Shown: piece after piece, positions 1 to 12,639 of the stretch | Position numbering within the stretch: the first letter of the stretch is position 1 | How the letters are laid out: every line of letters begins with the position of its first letter | Assembly: GCA_028583605.1 (NCBI GenBank) | Contig: CM053325.1 | Coordinates: 61,816,121 to 61,880,120 of the forward strand | Direction: 5' to 3' | DNA length: 64,000 nucleotides | Source: Dastarcus helophoroides | Taxonomy: Eukaryota > Arthropoda > Insecta > Coleoptera > Bothrideridae | Translations under genes and position numbers: made by a program | Notes under the pieces: generated by a model | The model's input: only the letters and a program-made list of their open reading frames with translations | What the model was told of the DNA's origin: nothing | Databases searched by the model: none

Positions 1-5
1 ACATA

Positions 6-312
6 AAAATCTCCTCTGTATAAAAATTCATTGTAACTGCAAGATTTTTGTCTTGATTATGATCGTATTACTGTTGCGTTGAATTATATCTAGATAGTTT
101 TATTGTACCTTTTTGTTTCACCAGTGTTTGTTAAATGACCACTAGTGTCCAAGTAACGGACACATACATTCCACGAATACATCTTCTTGTATATCTTATA
201 TCATCACATATTTCTTAACAAATATAACCTAATGCATATCTACACAGTGGACCAAAAATAAAATATCCTCTGTATAAAAATTGATTGTAGCTGCAAGATC
301 TTTGACTTAATT
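6..312. repeat. 53-bp direct repeat pair in AT-rich sequence
   Basis: A segment at 6-58 containing tcctctgtataaaaatt recurs with a few substitutions at 260-312, about 255 bp downstream. The sequence between and up to about 440 is AT-rich with no gene that I can see. Confidence 0.6.
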
Positions 313-509
313 GACTACAAGCTTGTTCATTACTATACTTCTTATCACGAAAGTCGAGGTTTACGTCATCAAATGTATTTTCCAAATCAATCAGTTCAAG
401 GTCACATTGGAGAAACTCAATTCTGGATTTGGGGTATGTAGAAATTTTTAATGCTGGACTTTTTTAAAAATGTTGACTTAACTTGACATTTTCAAAACTG
501 TCGACTACA

Positions 510-630
510 GAACTTGTCCCCTGAAACCAAGAAAGATTAGAAAACACAACAAAGGTTGTTCTAAGCTGTCGTCTTCAGAAAGATACTCTCTGAAGATGAC
601 AGCTTGGCTGTCGAAATGGGTTAGAGCAAC
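510..630. mobile_element. foldback MITE fragment, copy 1
   Basis: Contains the family landmarks gtcccctgaaaccaagaaag, cacaacaaaggttg and the central hairpin cttcagaaagatactctctgaagatgac. The outer part of the left arm and all of the right arm beyond gttagagcaac are missing. Confidence 0.75.
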
Positions 631-2470
631 TATCAAAATTTTCAAAACAGTATACAGATCTTCATAAAAGTCAAAACCTAAATGAAGAGAAAAGTCAAGA
701 TTTAAAAAAATCCCTTATTTCGCAATAAAATTGTTAAGTTTTCAACGAAATCTAAAATTTTCGAAAAGTAACCTTTTAAAATGTCGAAATTATCAGAAAA
801 GTTGTTCAGAGTCGAAATTTTGAAGTTAAAATTTTGTTTGTTTTAGCAAAAGTCATTCAAAGTCGAAATTTTTAAGTTAAAATTTTGAAAAAAATCGATA
901 TTTTGGATGACGTTAAAATTTTGGAAAAATCAAAATTCCGAGAGAAATTGAACCATTCAAAAACTCGACATTAACAAAAATTGTTAAGTTTTCAACGAAA
1001 TCTAAAATTTTTGAAAAGTAACCTTTTAAAAATGTCGAAATTATCAGAAAAGTTGTTCAGAGTCGAAATTTTGAAGTTAAAATTTTGTTTGTTTTAGCAA
1101 AAGTCATTCAAAGTCGAAATTTTTAAGTTAAAATTTTGAAAAAATCGATATTTTGGAAGACGTTAAAATTTTGGAAAAATCAAAATTCTGAGAGAAATTG
1201 AACCATTCAAAAACTCGACATTAACAAATATTGTTAAGTTTTCAACGAAATCTAAAATTTTCGAAAAGTAACGTTTTAAAAATGTCGAAATTATCAGAAA
1301 AGTTGTTCAGAGTCGAAATTTTGAAGTTAAAATTTTGTTTGTTTTAGCAAAAGTCATTCCGAGTCGAAATTTTTAAGTTAAAATTTTGAAAAAATCGATA
1401 TTTTGGATGACGTTGAAATTTTGGAAAAATCAAAATTCTGAGAGAAATTTAACCATTCAAAAACTCGACATTTTCACAAAAAGTCAAAGCTTAAAAACAA
1501 TGAGAGAAGTCGAGATTCTGAGAGAAAAAAATCCCAATTTTGCGATAAAAGGTGAAATTTTGAAAAAAGTCGAAAATTTAAAAAACCAAAATTTTAAAAA
1601 AAGTTCGACTGTAAAAAATTCTATATTTTCAAAATAAGTAGGGGTTTTTAAGGGGTGGACATTATGAAAAGGTGTCGAAATTTTTAAAAAGATTTACAAA
1701 GAATCCGAAACATTGGAAAGTCAAATGTTTACGAAAAGATGAAAAAAACAGTATACAGATCTTCGTAAAAGTCAAAACCTCAATAAAGAGAAAGGTTAAG
1801 ATTTTGAGAAAAACCCCCTAATTTCGCAATAAAATTGAAATTTGGAAAAAATCCAACCTTTCAAAAAATTCGACATTAACAAAAATTGTCAAGTTTCAAC
1901 GAAATCTAAAATTTTCGAAAAGTAACATTTTAAAAATGTCGAAATTATCAAAAAAGTCGTTCAGAGTCGAAATTTTGAAGTTAAAATTTTGAAAAAATCG
2001 ACATTTTGGATGAAGTTGAAATTTTGAAAAGATCAAAATTCTGAGAGAAATTCAATCATTCGAAAACGCAACATTTTTACGAAAGGTCAAGGTCTAAAAA
2101 CAACCAGAGAAGTCGAGATTCTGAGAGAAAAAATCCCAATCTTGCAATAAAAGGTGAAATTTTGAAAAAAGTCGAAAATTTAAAAAGCCAAAATTTTAAA
2201 AAAAGTTCGACTTTAAGAAATTCTACATTTTCAGAAAAAGTAGGGGTTTTCAAAGGGTGGACATTATGAAAAAGTATCGAAATTTTTAAAAAGATTTATA
2301 AAGAATTCAAAACATTGGAAGGTCGAAATTTTTACGAAAAGATGGAAATTTTCAAAACAGTATACAGATGTTCGTAAAAGTCAAAACCTCAATAAAGAGA
2401 AAGGTCAAGATTTTGAGAAAAAACCCCTAATTTCGCAATAAAATCGAAAATTGAAAAAAACCAACCTTTC

Positions 2471-2655
2471 AAAAAACACAACAAAGGTTGCTCTAAGCTG
2501 TCATCTTCAGAAAGATACTCTCTGAAGATGACAGCTTGGCTGTCGAAACGCGTTAGTCAGCAACCTTTGTTGTGTTTTTAACTTTTCTTGGTTTCAGGGG
2601 ACAATTTCTGTATTTCAATTTTTGAAGATAACCAAGGACCAGTCCGTTCCACCAA
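2471..2655. mobile_element. foldback MITE, copy 2 (left arm truncated)
   Basis: Begins inside the left arm at acacaacaaaggttgc, passes through the central hairpin, and keeps the full right arm ending in ggaccagtccgttccacca. The two arms are inverted complements of each other. Confidence 0.8.
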
Positions 2656-3303
2656 AACTGTCGACATTTTCAAAAAAAATTCAAATTTTTAAGAAAATCG
2701 GAATTTTTCGAAAATATTCAAAACTTTTAAGGTGGAAATTTCATAAAGTGCAAATTAAAACAAGGATCGATGTATTTTTTAAAAAAGTGAAAATTTTGAG
2801 AAATTGTCATTTTAAAAACAAAGTTTCGTAATTGGTTAAAATTTTCAAAGAATTGAAATTTTCGAAAAGTAGAATTTACAAGATGTAGAATTTTTCAAAA
2901 ATTAGTCAAAGGGTCAAAAACTTAAGACTAACAAAATTTTCAAAAAATTTGAAATTTTCAAAAAATTTGAAATTTTCAAAAAATTCCAAACTTTCAAAAA
3001 ATTTCAAATTTTTAAAGTTTTTTTTTAAGTCAAAACCTTGCAAAAGTCAATATTTTCGAAACTGTCGCGAATTCCAGAAAATTCAAATATTCAAAAAATT
3101 GGAATTTTTCAAGAAATTTATAACTTTCAAAGTGGAGAGGTATTTTTAAAAAGTGAAAATTTTGAGAAATTGCCATTTTTCAAAAGACAAAATTTCGAAA
3201 TATTGTTAAAATTTTCAAAGAACTGAAATTTTCGAAAAGTATAATTTTCAAGATGAAGAATTTGTCCAAAATTAGTCAAGGGGTCAACAATTTGAAAGAC
3301 TAA

Positions 3304-3386
3304 CGCCGCGTTTTAATCTTTCTTGGTTTCAGGGGACAAGATTTGTATTTTAATTTTTGAAAATAACCAAGGACCAGTCCGTTCCA
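3304..3386. mobile_element. foldback MITE fragment, copy 3 (right arm only)
   Basis: Only the right arm is present, from the tttaatctttcttggtttca segment through the terminal ggaccagtccgttcc. It lies inside AT-rich repeat. Confidence 0.7.
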
Positions 3387-4339
3387 AAAAAAAAAATAAT
3401 AACCTTTCAAAGAGTAACAATTTTTTGAAAATGTAGAATTTTTAAAAATTAGTCCAAAGACTGAAAATTTAAGAGTAACGAGTTTCAAAACTTCTAAAAA
3501 AGTCAATATTTTCAAAATAGTCGAAATTTTCAAAGAAATGATTTTTTAAAAAATTCATTTTTTTTTCAAAAAACTCGAAGCATTCAAACAAGGTAGAAAT
3601 TAATTGATTTTTCAAACAAAGTGAACATTTTGAAAATTTGCAATTTTCAAAAAAAACAAAATTTCGAAAAAAGTTAAAATTAAAAAAAATAGAAAATTTC
3701 AAGTATAAATCTTCAAAGGATGTAGAATTTTTTTTTAATTGGACAAAAGATCAAAAATTGTAAATAGTAGCGAAATTTTCAAAAAAGTCCATCTATTTAA
3801 AAGTCAAAACTTTGAAAAAGGTCAATATATTCAAAATTATCAAAATTTTCAAAAAGTCTACTTTTTAAAAAAGCTGAAATTGCCAGAAAAGCACAATTTT
3901 TTTTAAAGAAAGTCAAATCTTGCAACAAAATAGAAATTTCGGGAAAAAGTCGAAATTTGGAAATATTATAAAATTCCGAAATTAACAAAATCGAAATTTC
4001 GAAATTAAAAAAAAAATGAAGTTTCAAACTCTTCGTTTTAAAATTACCACTTCTTTGAAAGAAGTGGTCCAAGTCGAAGTCTTCAAAAAAATAAAAATGA
4101 AAAATATCAAAAAAAAAAAGGTCAGAGCTTTTGAAAAAGAGTCGAAAGTACCAATTCTCAACAAAAATCTAAATATTAATAAGTGGTCGAAATTTTCATA
4201 AATACATTACCACTTTGAGAAAAAAATCTAAATTTTTAGTGACTTCCAATAAAAGTTCAGATTTTGATGTCAAAATTTTCAAAATAAATCAAAATTTTAA
4301 AAATATTTAGATTTTGGTAAAAAAAGTCGAAATGATCAG

Positions 4340-5040
4340 AAAATGTTTTTTTTTTGGATAACATTTTCAATTTTTGGCTTTTATTAAAAATTTTCTAATT
4401 TTTTAAAATTTCAACTGTTTTAAAATTTCGAATGAATTTGAATATACTTCTCCAATTTTTCATAACATTCAACCTTTCAAATGTGTCGACTTTATCAAAA
4501 TGTTGATATTTTTTAATTTTGACTAAAATTTCGACTTTTTTAAAAATTTCTTTTTCAAAATTTGACTTCTTTCGAAAATTTGAAATTTTTATGAAAAATT
4601 TAGCCTTATTCTCAAATTTTTAGTTTTTTTTTTTAAATATTTTGTCAGCTTTCCAAAATTTAACTATTTTATTAAACGTCGAGTTATTTGAAATTTTCGA
4701 CTTTTGTTTTAATTCGCACTTTATTAAAAACTTCGACTTTTTTAATGCTTCGAATATTTTAAAACGTTAGCCGTCTTTGAAAATTAATATTTTTTTTTTG
4801 AAAATTATTAAAAATTTAGATTCTTAAAAATTTCGACTATTTTTTTTAAACTTCATTTATTTTCAGAAATTTCGATCCTTTATGTGAAAATTTTGATTTT
4901 TTTAAAGTCAGACGTATCTTAAAACTTCTTTTAAAATTTTAAAGTATATTTTGCGAAATTTCGAATTTTTCTAAAAATTTCGGGTCCTTTTTAAAATATG
5001 GACATTTTGTTTAAAATTTTCATTCGTTCTCAAAAACTTG
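4340..5040. repeat. AT-rich degenerate repeat, T-rich polarity
   Basis: The same kind of words as 0.6-4.3 kb but on the opposite strand (ttcgacttttttaaaatttc on plus). The polarity flips near 4340. No gene is seen. Confidence 0.65.
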
Positions 5041-7480
5041 ACTTTTGACATTTTTTCAAAAATTTTCAAAATACAAAATTTAAACTTGACTTTTGACATT
5101 TTTTTCAAATATTTTCAAAATACAAAACATACAAAATCAACATACAACATTCAGCATAAAACGTACAACATACAACCTACAACAAAATGCAGAATTCAAA
5201 ATACAAAACATGCAAAATACAAAATACGATATACAACATACAACATATAGCATAAAACACAACATGCAACCTACAATAAAATAGAAAATATAAAATACAA
5301 AATACAAAATACAAAATACAAAATACAAAATACAAAATACAAAATACAAAATACAAAGTACAAAATACAAAATAGAAAATACAAAGTACAAAGTACAAAG
5401 TACAAAACACAAAATACAAAATACAAAATATAAAATACGAAATACGAAATACGAAATACGAAATACAAAATACCAAATACAAAATACAAAATACAAAATT
5501 CAAAATTCAAAATACAAAATATAAAATACAAAGTACAAAATACAAAATACAAATAACAAAATACAAAATACAAAATACAAAACATACGAAATACAAAATA
5601 CAAAACACAAAATACAAAGTACAAAGTACAAAATACCAAATACCAAATACAAAATACAAAATACAAAATACAAAATACAAACTACAAAATACAAAACCTA
5701 CAAAATATAAAATACAAAATACAAAACATACAAAATATAAAATACAAAATACAAAATACAAAATACGAAATACGAAATACGAAATACGAAATACGAAATA
5801 CGAAATACGAAATACAAAATACAAAATACAAAATACAAAATACAAAACCTACAAAATATAAATACAAAATACAAAACATACAAATATAAATACAAATACA
5901 AAATACCAATACAAAATACAAAATACAAAATACAAAATACAAAATACAAAATACAAAATACAAAAAATACAAAATACAAAATACAAAATACAAAATACAA
6001 AATACAAAATACAAAATACAAAATACAAAATACAAAATACAAAATACAAAATACAAAATACAAAATACAAAATACAAAATACAAAATACAAAATACAAAT
6101 ACAAATACAAAATACAAAATACAAAATACACAAAAATACAAAATACAAAATACAAAATACAAAATACAAAATACAAAATACAAAATACAAAATACAAAAT
6201 ACAAAATACAAAATACAAAATACAAAATACAAAATACAAAATACAAAATACAAAAAATACAAAATACAAAATACAAAATATACAAATCAAATACAAAATA
6301 CAAAATACAAATAAAAACATACAAAGTACAAAACATACAAAAGGCAAAATACAAAACATACAAAATACAAAATACAAAATACAAAATACAAAATACAAAA
6401 CACTACAAAGTACAAAACATACCAAATGCAAAATACAAAACATACAAAATACGAAATACAAAATACGAAATGCAAAACATAAAATACAAAATATAAAATA
6501 CAAAACAAACAAAATACAATCATACAAAATTCAAAACATACAAAATACGAAATAAAAAATGCTAAGTACAAAACATACAAAATACAAAACATGAAAAATA
6601 CAAAATACAACTACAAAATACAAAAGACAAAATACAAATACAAAGTACAAAGTACAAGATGCAAGATGCAAGATATAAGATACAAGATACAATGTACAAA
6701 ATACAAAACATTAAATATAAAAACAAAACACAAAATATACAAAATAAGTACCAAACATACAAACTGCACAACATATATAATACAAAATACGAAATACAAA
6801 ATACAAAATAAGATATACAAAATACAAAATATACAAAATACAAAATATAAAGTACAAAATACAAAATATAAAATATAAAGTACAAAATACAAAATACAAA
6901 ATACAAAATACAAAATACAAAATACAAAATACAAAACATACAAAATACAAGTCATACAAAATTCAAAACATACAAAATGCAAAGTACAAGGCATACAAAA
7001 TACAAAACATACGTAATACAAAATACAAACATACAAAATACAAAATGCAAAATTCAAAATACAAAATACAAAATACAAAATACAAAATACAAAATACAAG
7101 ACATACAAAATACAAAATGCAAAATACAAAATACAAAACATACAAAATATACAAAATACAAAAAATACAAAACATACAAAATACAAAACGTACAAAATAT
7201 AAAATACAAAATACAAAATACAAAACATACAAAATACAAAATACAAAACATACAAAATACAAAACATACAAAATACAAAATACAAAACATACAAAATACA
7301 AAACATACAAAATACAAAACATACAAAATACAAAATATAACATACAAAATACAATATGCAACATACAAAACACAAAATACAACGTACAACATACAAAATA
7401 CAGAATACAAAATTCAAAATACAAAATTCAAAATCCAAAATTTGAAATTTGAATTTCGAAATGCAAAAATCAAAAACCAA
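5040..7480. repeat. TACAAAA(T) tandem array 1
   Basis: About 2.4 kb of near-perfect 8-bp reiteration of acaaaata, with variants such as tacgaaa, tacaaag and catacaaa. The core at about 5900-6280 is almost pure; the edges are degenerate. The left edge grades from ttttcaaaatacaaa words in the preceding T-rich sequence. The unit contains no stop codon in the minus-strand frames, so long FVFCILY-repeat open frames appear; these are artefacts of the repeat. Confidence 0.95.
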
Positions 7481-7539
7481 AGTTCAGAATACAAATTTGT
7501 TTATTTGACAAATAAATAACAAGAAAAAACCTTTTACAA

Positions 7540-7790
7540 ATATATAAATAACTTTAAATACAATCTTGGATATTATTAATTACATAAAAATCGCCTAGAG
7601 CCATTAATGCCCATTTTTACAATCTTAGGAGGTTCAACTTTGAAAAAACTTCTCTTAATGCCCACCTACGCATTACGGGGAATATCTGTGCGAAATTGTA
7701 TACTTCTAGACCCTCCCGTTTAGTCTATGCGCTGTCTGTGGCAATCAGTGCTTAGAGATTTATTAGATTTGTAAAGTTGAAGTAGAGACA
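7540..7790. repeat. dispersed repeat A, copy 1
   Basis: The stretch with landmarks ttattaattacataaaaatcg, cttctcttaatgcccacctac and gtctatgcgctgtctgt recurs divergently at 43126-43510 in the same orientation. The family was not recognised and no coding content is seen. Confidence 0.6.
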
Positions 7791-8770
7791 TATCTAAAAT
7801 GATAAAATAATAATAATAATAGTATTTATTTATTAAATAGATTTACAGTTTGTTGGAATTAGTATGCATTTTCCATATTCGGATTGCGGTTTAGAAATCC
7901 CTCATACTTTTTTTCACTAAATAAGAATAGTAGATCATTCGAAGTGAACAGAGATTGTCCATATCAATTTGCAACTCGTTCCATTGACCATGCTGGATAA
8001 ACCAGCAGGGAGATAGTAGTGGTTTAGCATCAGCTTTCTTTTCAACAGATCCACCATTGTTAATCTGCGGATGTGAAAGGTAATTCGAACTCGTAGACAT
8101 TCACGTGATTATCGTGAAGGTCTGGGACAAGGAGCCGTTAACCCATAGATAACTAGATCTGCAACTGCAGTTTATCGCTTCGACTTTTTTATTCCACTTA
8201 AACCAGTGATTAATTAAAGCGAGAAGTGTGTCAAAAATTAAAATTGTAGCTTACCTGTGGATATTTATCCGCCGCTTCCGGCAACGGTAAACCATCCTCA
8301 AACGCTCTAAATTAGTAGGATTCGACATTACAATTATATCGGTGGCTTAATCTGGGATAATAACCGTGAGAATTCCTCAGAAGGTGCATAGACTAATTAT
8401 TTTATTGCAGTGACAGCTTTGACTTTTTTCAAAAATTGTTTTTTTAGACTTTTTTTCAAAAATTGTTTCTTTAGACTATTTTAACGAGTAGTATAGGTTT
8501 TACAGCTCTCAGCGCTGCGACCCGTTAGGATCTTTTGACGGGATTCTAATTTTAATGATTGTCCAAGATGTTTAGGCTCTTTACATAGTCTACTATCTTT
8601 TTAGAAGCTGTTTCTCTTATTTCTTGGGGTGTCAAGAAATTTGAGCCTTTTACAGAGCCGTGCATTTAGCATTTAACATTTAGCATTTAGCAGGTGTTCT
8701 GTTGTTTCTGTTTCTGCGTTGTTGCTGCAGTTTTCATCATCCTCTGTCATCATCATTAAAAAATTGAAAA
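7791..8770. other. gene-free stretch with small microsatellites
   Basis: No gene is recognised. It holds a short ataat microsatellite near 7803-7822 and a few copies of the 7-mer atttagc at about 8664-8692. The short open frames here show no family resemblance. Confidence 0.5.
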
Positions 8771-9225
8771 TTTTAACTTCTTAAACTTTTGAATACCTCG
8801 ACATTTCGACTTTTTAAAATTGTGTCTTCGAAATTTTGACTTTGAAAATGTCGATTTTTTTTTAAAACGTTTCTTGTTTTTTGATTATTTTCTTGTAAAT
8901 TTCGACTTTCCTGAAATTGTTGATACTTTCTCAAAATGTCGACTCTCGATTTTTTTTCGAAATTTTCACTTTTTTTGGAAAACTTCAACGCTTTTTTAAA
9001 ATTTTGACCTTTTGCTAAAGCTTCAACTTTTTTTATTACGATTTCAAAGTTTGGGTTTATCCAAATTTCGACTTTTTTTCGGGTTTCTTTGAGAATTTGA
9101 CTCTTTTTTTTTTAATTTGGTCTGGCTCTGAAAATTCTCTATTCAAACTTTTCACAATTTTTATAGTTTTTCAAGTTTTTGACTTTTTCAAAGCTTTTGA
9201 CGTTTTTCGAAAATTTCTACTTTAC
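8770..9225. repeat. AT-rich degenerate repeat, T-rich polarity
   Basis: Words such as tttcgactttttt and aaattttgac are repeated imperfectly, as at 4.3-5.0 kb. No gene is seen. Confidence 0.6.
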
Positions 9226-9230
9226 TGTAG

Positions 9231-9323
9231 TAGATGATAGCCAAGCTGTCGAAACTCGTCAGCGCAACATTTGTTGTGTTTTTTAATCGTTCTTGGTTTC
9301 AGGGGACAATATTTGTATTTCAA
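9231..9323. mobile_element. foldback MITE fragment, copy 4 (right arm)
   Basis: Carries gatagccaagctgtcgaaac, then caacatttgttgtgtttttt and tcttggtttcaggggaca, ending at tttgtatttcaa. The left arm and the outer right terminus are absent. Confidence 0.7.
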
Positions 9324-10118
9324 TGACTACGTAGAAAATCACATTTTGCAGCAGCAAACGCCATCAACTTTGACATATTTCTACATTTTTTCGAGAAGAT
9401 CATTTTTACAACAATAACCACTGGCCTAATTTCAGTGAGCTGACTCGATTATGTTTAAAGCAGAAGGACATGCAAACAGATTAACTACGTAGGCGCAATG
9501 AAACATAAAACGTTAAGATTTAATAAGTAATTATTTTAATAGTTTTATTGAGTCGCTAAATTTCACATCCACCATCGTTTAATTAGTTAAATACAACTTT
9601 AAGGTTTTGCAATCTGAAAACACGAAATGCACAATGTTTACTCAGCGGAAGGATAAAAATTGCTTTCTCGGTAAGATAATTTTTAGAGAAAACACGTAGG
9701 CTTATTAGATATTTCACAAGAAGTAGAACGTCGACGACAAACCCATATGCTCTATAATTAATGAACGTCAGCCATTCTGTATCCTTAATATTATTTATAA
9801 TCCTTCATTACATTTAAGCTATTTTAATAACAGAAGCAGCTTCAGAAAAGAGTTCACCTAAAGAAATCTTCCAAATAAACAATTACAACTACGAATATTA
9901 TTTTAATGTTTTAAGCATTTTGGCTACATGTAAGATTAGTAATAATTAAAAAAGTTAAAAGAGGTGAAGTGTGGTTTCTAAGCTTGTGGTCGATTAGAAT
10001 GTTAGAATTAATTAGGGAATTAGGATATGTATAGGCGTCATGATCTTCTCGATAGAAATAGTGTCGTGTAATTAGGAATGCACAAAATCTTTAAAACATC
10101 GATACTGTATTCAATTTT
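9324..10118. other. gene-free stretch, nothing recognised
   Basis: Ordinary AT-rich intergenic sequence. I see no repeat, RNA gene or open frame worth naming. Confidence 0.5.
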
Positions 10119-10459
10119 GGTGGAACGGACTGGTCCTTAGTTACCTTCAAAAATTGAAATACAAATCTTGTCCCCTGAAACCAAGAAAGATTAAAAAAAC
10201 GCAACAAAGGTTACTCTAACGCGTTTCGATGGCCAAGCTATCATCTTCAGAGAGATGCAGTATCTCTCTAAAGATGATTTCTTAGCTACCTGAAACCAAG
10301 AAAGTTTAAAAAGGTTGCTCTAACGCGTTTCGATAGCCCAGCTATCATTTCCAGAGAGATACTGAAGATGAGAGCTTGGCTATCTAAACGCGTTAGAGCA
10401 ACCTTTGTTGTGTTTTTTTAATCTTTCTTGAATTCAGGGGACAAGATTTGTATTTCAAT
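10119..10459. mobile_element. foldback MITE, copy 5, with internally duplicated core
   Basis: The left arm is complete, starting tggtggaacggactggtcct. The core is duplicated: a second gaaaccaagaaagtttaaaa and a second aacgcgtttcgatagcc-ctatcat hairpin occur before the right arm. The right arm ends at tttgtatttcaa without the outer terminus. The palindromic arms flank a small hairpin made of agagatactctct-type sequence. Confidence 0.8.
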
Positions 10460-10775
10460 TATCGATCTTTTTGATACATCGATTGATCGTCTGCATCCCT
10501 ACATCTAATGTGCCTACATACATGCAATATGATACGAATACGTGACTAAATTTGCTTTTAGGAATATTTAAGTTGAAAAATTAAATTTTCAAATCCTAAT
10601 TTAAATCTTGTTTCGGCCTATCATCAACTAGAGTAGCTTGGACATCGCTAAATAAAAAAATGATGGCTGCGCAATCGGGAATCGGGAGAAACAAACAAAA
10701 CATAACTAATTGTGCCTAAAAAATGAAAACATGAACTTTGGGCCCCGGAATCAGAATATTTTCGACCCTCGAATC
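10460..10775. other. gene-free stretch, nothing recognised
   Basis: No feature seen between the foldback MITE and the hAT-like element. Confidence 0.45.
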
Positions 10776-11657
10776 CAGTGGCGGCTGGTGACTTTTTAAC
10801 AGGGGTGCGCAGATGCAAAAATATTAGTAGTTAAGAGTTTAGGTGACTCCAGTGTCATAGCAAGATATTAAATTTAAGAGAAACACAAAAGGTGTGATAT
10901 TTAATAGTATTTTTACGAATTAAATTTAATTACCATCTTATAGTCTCCATTTCAAGAAAACTGCATTTGAAAATAAAATATATTTTATTACAAGGTTCTA
11001 ATTAAACTACAAAAACACAAAAAAAATATTTTTTAAAACAAAATCCGCTCTACGATCTTTTAAAGAAATGAAGTCCTCATTACTTTCTCATCAAAATTGT
11101 TTAAATCCAAATCTATAAATAAATAATTATACCTTAGAATGGGTACTGCTATCTCTTTGTGAATAGCGGTACTATTAGCAGTTAGGCCTGTAAGCGGCAC
11201 AATTAGCAATCGCAATCAGATCAGCCGGGAGCTATGCATTTAGCATCATAAACGAAAATACACACTCCAAACTCTGACTCGTACTCACCATTTGGCAATA
11301 TCGCACATGCGCGGAGCGGCGTACCTTGGGCTAGCTTTAACGTGGTGTTTTGTAGTTTATTTCTCCGTATCCCGTGAAGACCGTTCATAGGCATCGCACG
11401 GCACCCTCGCTAGGTGCAGAATTCTGCGCGCACCAACTTATTTAAATTTCCTTATAATATTTAATATATATAATGGAATCAAACGTTGGTGTATTTTATT
11501 CCAAGTCATTCACAAGTATTATTAGTTAATTAATATGTCATTATTAGGTGTTTAAAAATGTGATAAATCCAAGTCTTTTACATTAAACAGAAAAGAATAG
11601 ATCGCTCATTTCACGAGGAGCGCGCGCTCTTGCGCTCGTTAAGGCCAGCCGCCACTG
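10776..11657. mobile_element. non-autonomous hAT-like DNA transposon (882 bp)
   Basis: The left terminus is cagtggcggctggtgac and the right terminus, reverse-complemented, is cagtggcggctggcctt. Both are flanked by a perfect 8-bp direct repeat, ctcgaatc, at 10768-10775 and 11658-11665. The 8-bp duplication and CAGTG-type ends are the hAT signature. The interior has no transposase and is mostly AT-rich, so this copy would need a transposase from elsewhere. Confidence 0.85.
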
Positions 11658-11985
11658 CTCGAATCCAAAATACCTTGGGCCCCGACAACACCGAATAAGT
11701 CATTGGATGATGGTTCACAATCACAAATTTCAGGACGATCTGTATTGGGTTAGGAATCTGTATGGGGTTATAAATCTGTATGGAACTCCATACTTCCATA
11801 TTTCTAGGTGCGTTTTAAAAAAGTGTTAAGTTAAAAGGTTTTCTATTTAAATTATTTCAATCGCAGATAAGAAAGCTAGTTAATAAAAAACGTGTCCAAA
11901 TAGTTTATAGACTAAAGTGATTTAAAGATTTTCATTTCCATAATTAATTTTATTCTGAGCGCTTTTATCTTCCTTTATATGCTTA

Positions 11986-12630
11986 CGGTGCGTTTACACT
12001 AGATATTTTATTCTGTACATTTCTGAGATAAAATACATTAAGGGTGCATTTATATCAGACATTTTCTTCCGTACATTTCCCTCTGACATAAAATATTGTT
12101 ACGGGCTTAGCGGTTCGAATTGATTACCACGTGTGAATTACACCACTTTATTATCAAACTTAACTTGGATCACCAAAATTAAATAATTAACTCACTTATT
12201 ATTAACTTCTACTAACTCACTAATTACACTGACTCTAACTGACTTACTTGAGGGAAAGCTGACCGCCTTTTATAGTTTTGGCTCCCGGCTTCTAGAACTT
12301 TTCGGCAGATAAGGCTTATCGTTTGCCGAAATTTCTGGAACGCTTATCTGCCGTTTGTTTCGTTATCGCGGCCGCTTTCTTCTTATCAGATCCTTCTAGA
12401 AACTTTTTTTATTTACTAAATTTTACAATACTATTCCATCTATCTATATATCCATCTATATCATCGCAATACACTATATTTTCTCTCTGACATAAGTGTC
12501 AACTATCCTGAGAGAAGCTATCTCCTCCCAGCTGTGTAGATAAATAAGTCTCGGATAGCTTCTCTCAGGATAGTTGACATTTATTTAAGAGAAAAATGTA
12601 CGAAATAAAGTGTCCAGTGTAAACGCACCC
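11986..12630. mobile_element. PIF/Harbinger-like MITE, split by a solo LTR
   Basis: The ends are cggtgcgtttacact on the left and, reverse-complemented, gggtgcgtttacact on the right. They are flanked by TTA at 11983-11985 and 12631-12633, the 3-bp duplication typical of PIF/Harbinger. A second left-end-like start (agggtgcatttatatcag) begins near 12051, so the left end looks partly duplicated. The interior forms a hairpin with aactatcctgagagaagcta and its near-inverse. The element is interrupted at 12097-12427 by an LTR. Confidence 0.7.
12097..12427 (-). mobile_element. gypsy-like solo LTR, copy 1
   Basis: A TG...CA-type unit on the minus strand, 331 bp, flanked by atat and atac (a 4-bp duplication with one mismatch). 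It shares landmarks with the plus-strand LTR at 28384-28733: a TATA-like motif, a gcggccgc site, and the aaacgataagccttatctg-type segment, here inverted. The internal region is gone, as expected after LTR-LTR recombination. Assignment to gypsy rather than another LTR group is inference. Confidence 0.7.
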
Positions 12631-12639
12631 TTAGATTTG

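Larger units (their letters stand above)
640..4340. repeat. AT-rich degenerate repeat domain, A-rich polarity (GTCGAAATTTTGAAAAA words)
   Basis: About 3.7 kb of imperfect reiterations of short words such as gtcgaaattttgaaaaa and aaattttcaaaa on the plus strand. Higher-order structure is visible. A unit of about 246 bp beginning ttgttaagttttcaacg starts near 730, 980 and 1220, with a divergent fourth near 1890. A second motif, cagtatacagatcttcgt, recurs near 648, 1750 and 2358. No stable reading frame and no gene signals are seen. Foldback MITE pieces are embedded at 510-630, 2471-2655 and 3304-3386. Confidence 0.75.

Noticed and set aside
5137..7519. Long open frames (up to 289 codons) of FVFCILYF-type peptide on the minus strand and KYKIQNT-type on the plus strand
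   Set aside because: The 8-bp repeat word has no stop codon in these frames, and all frames read the same cyclic peptide. There are no gene signals.
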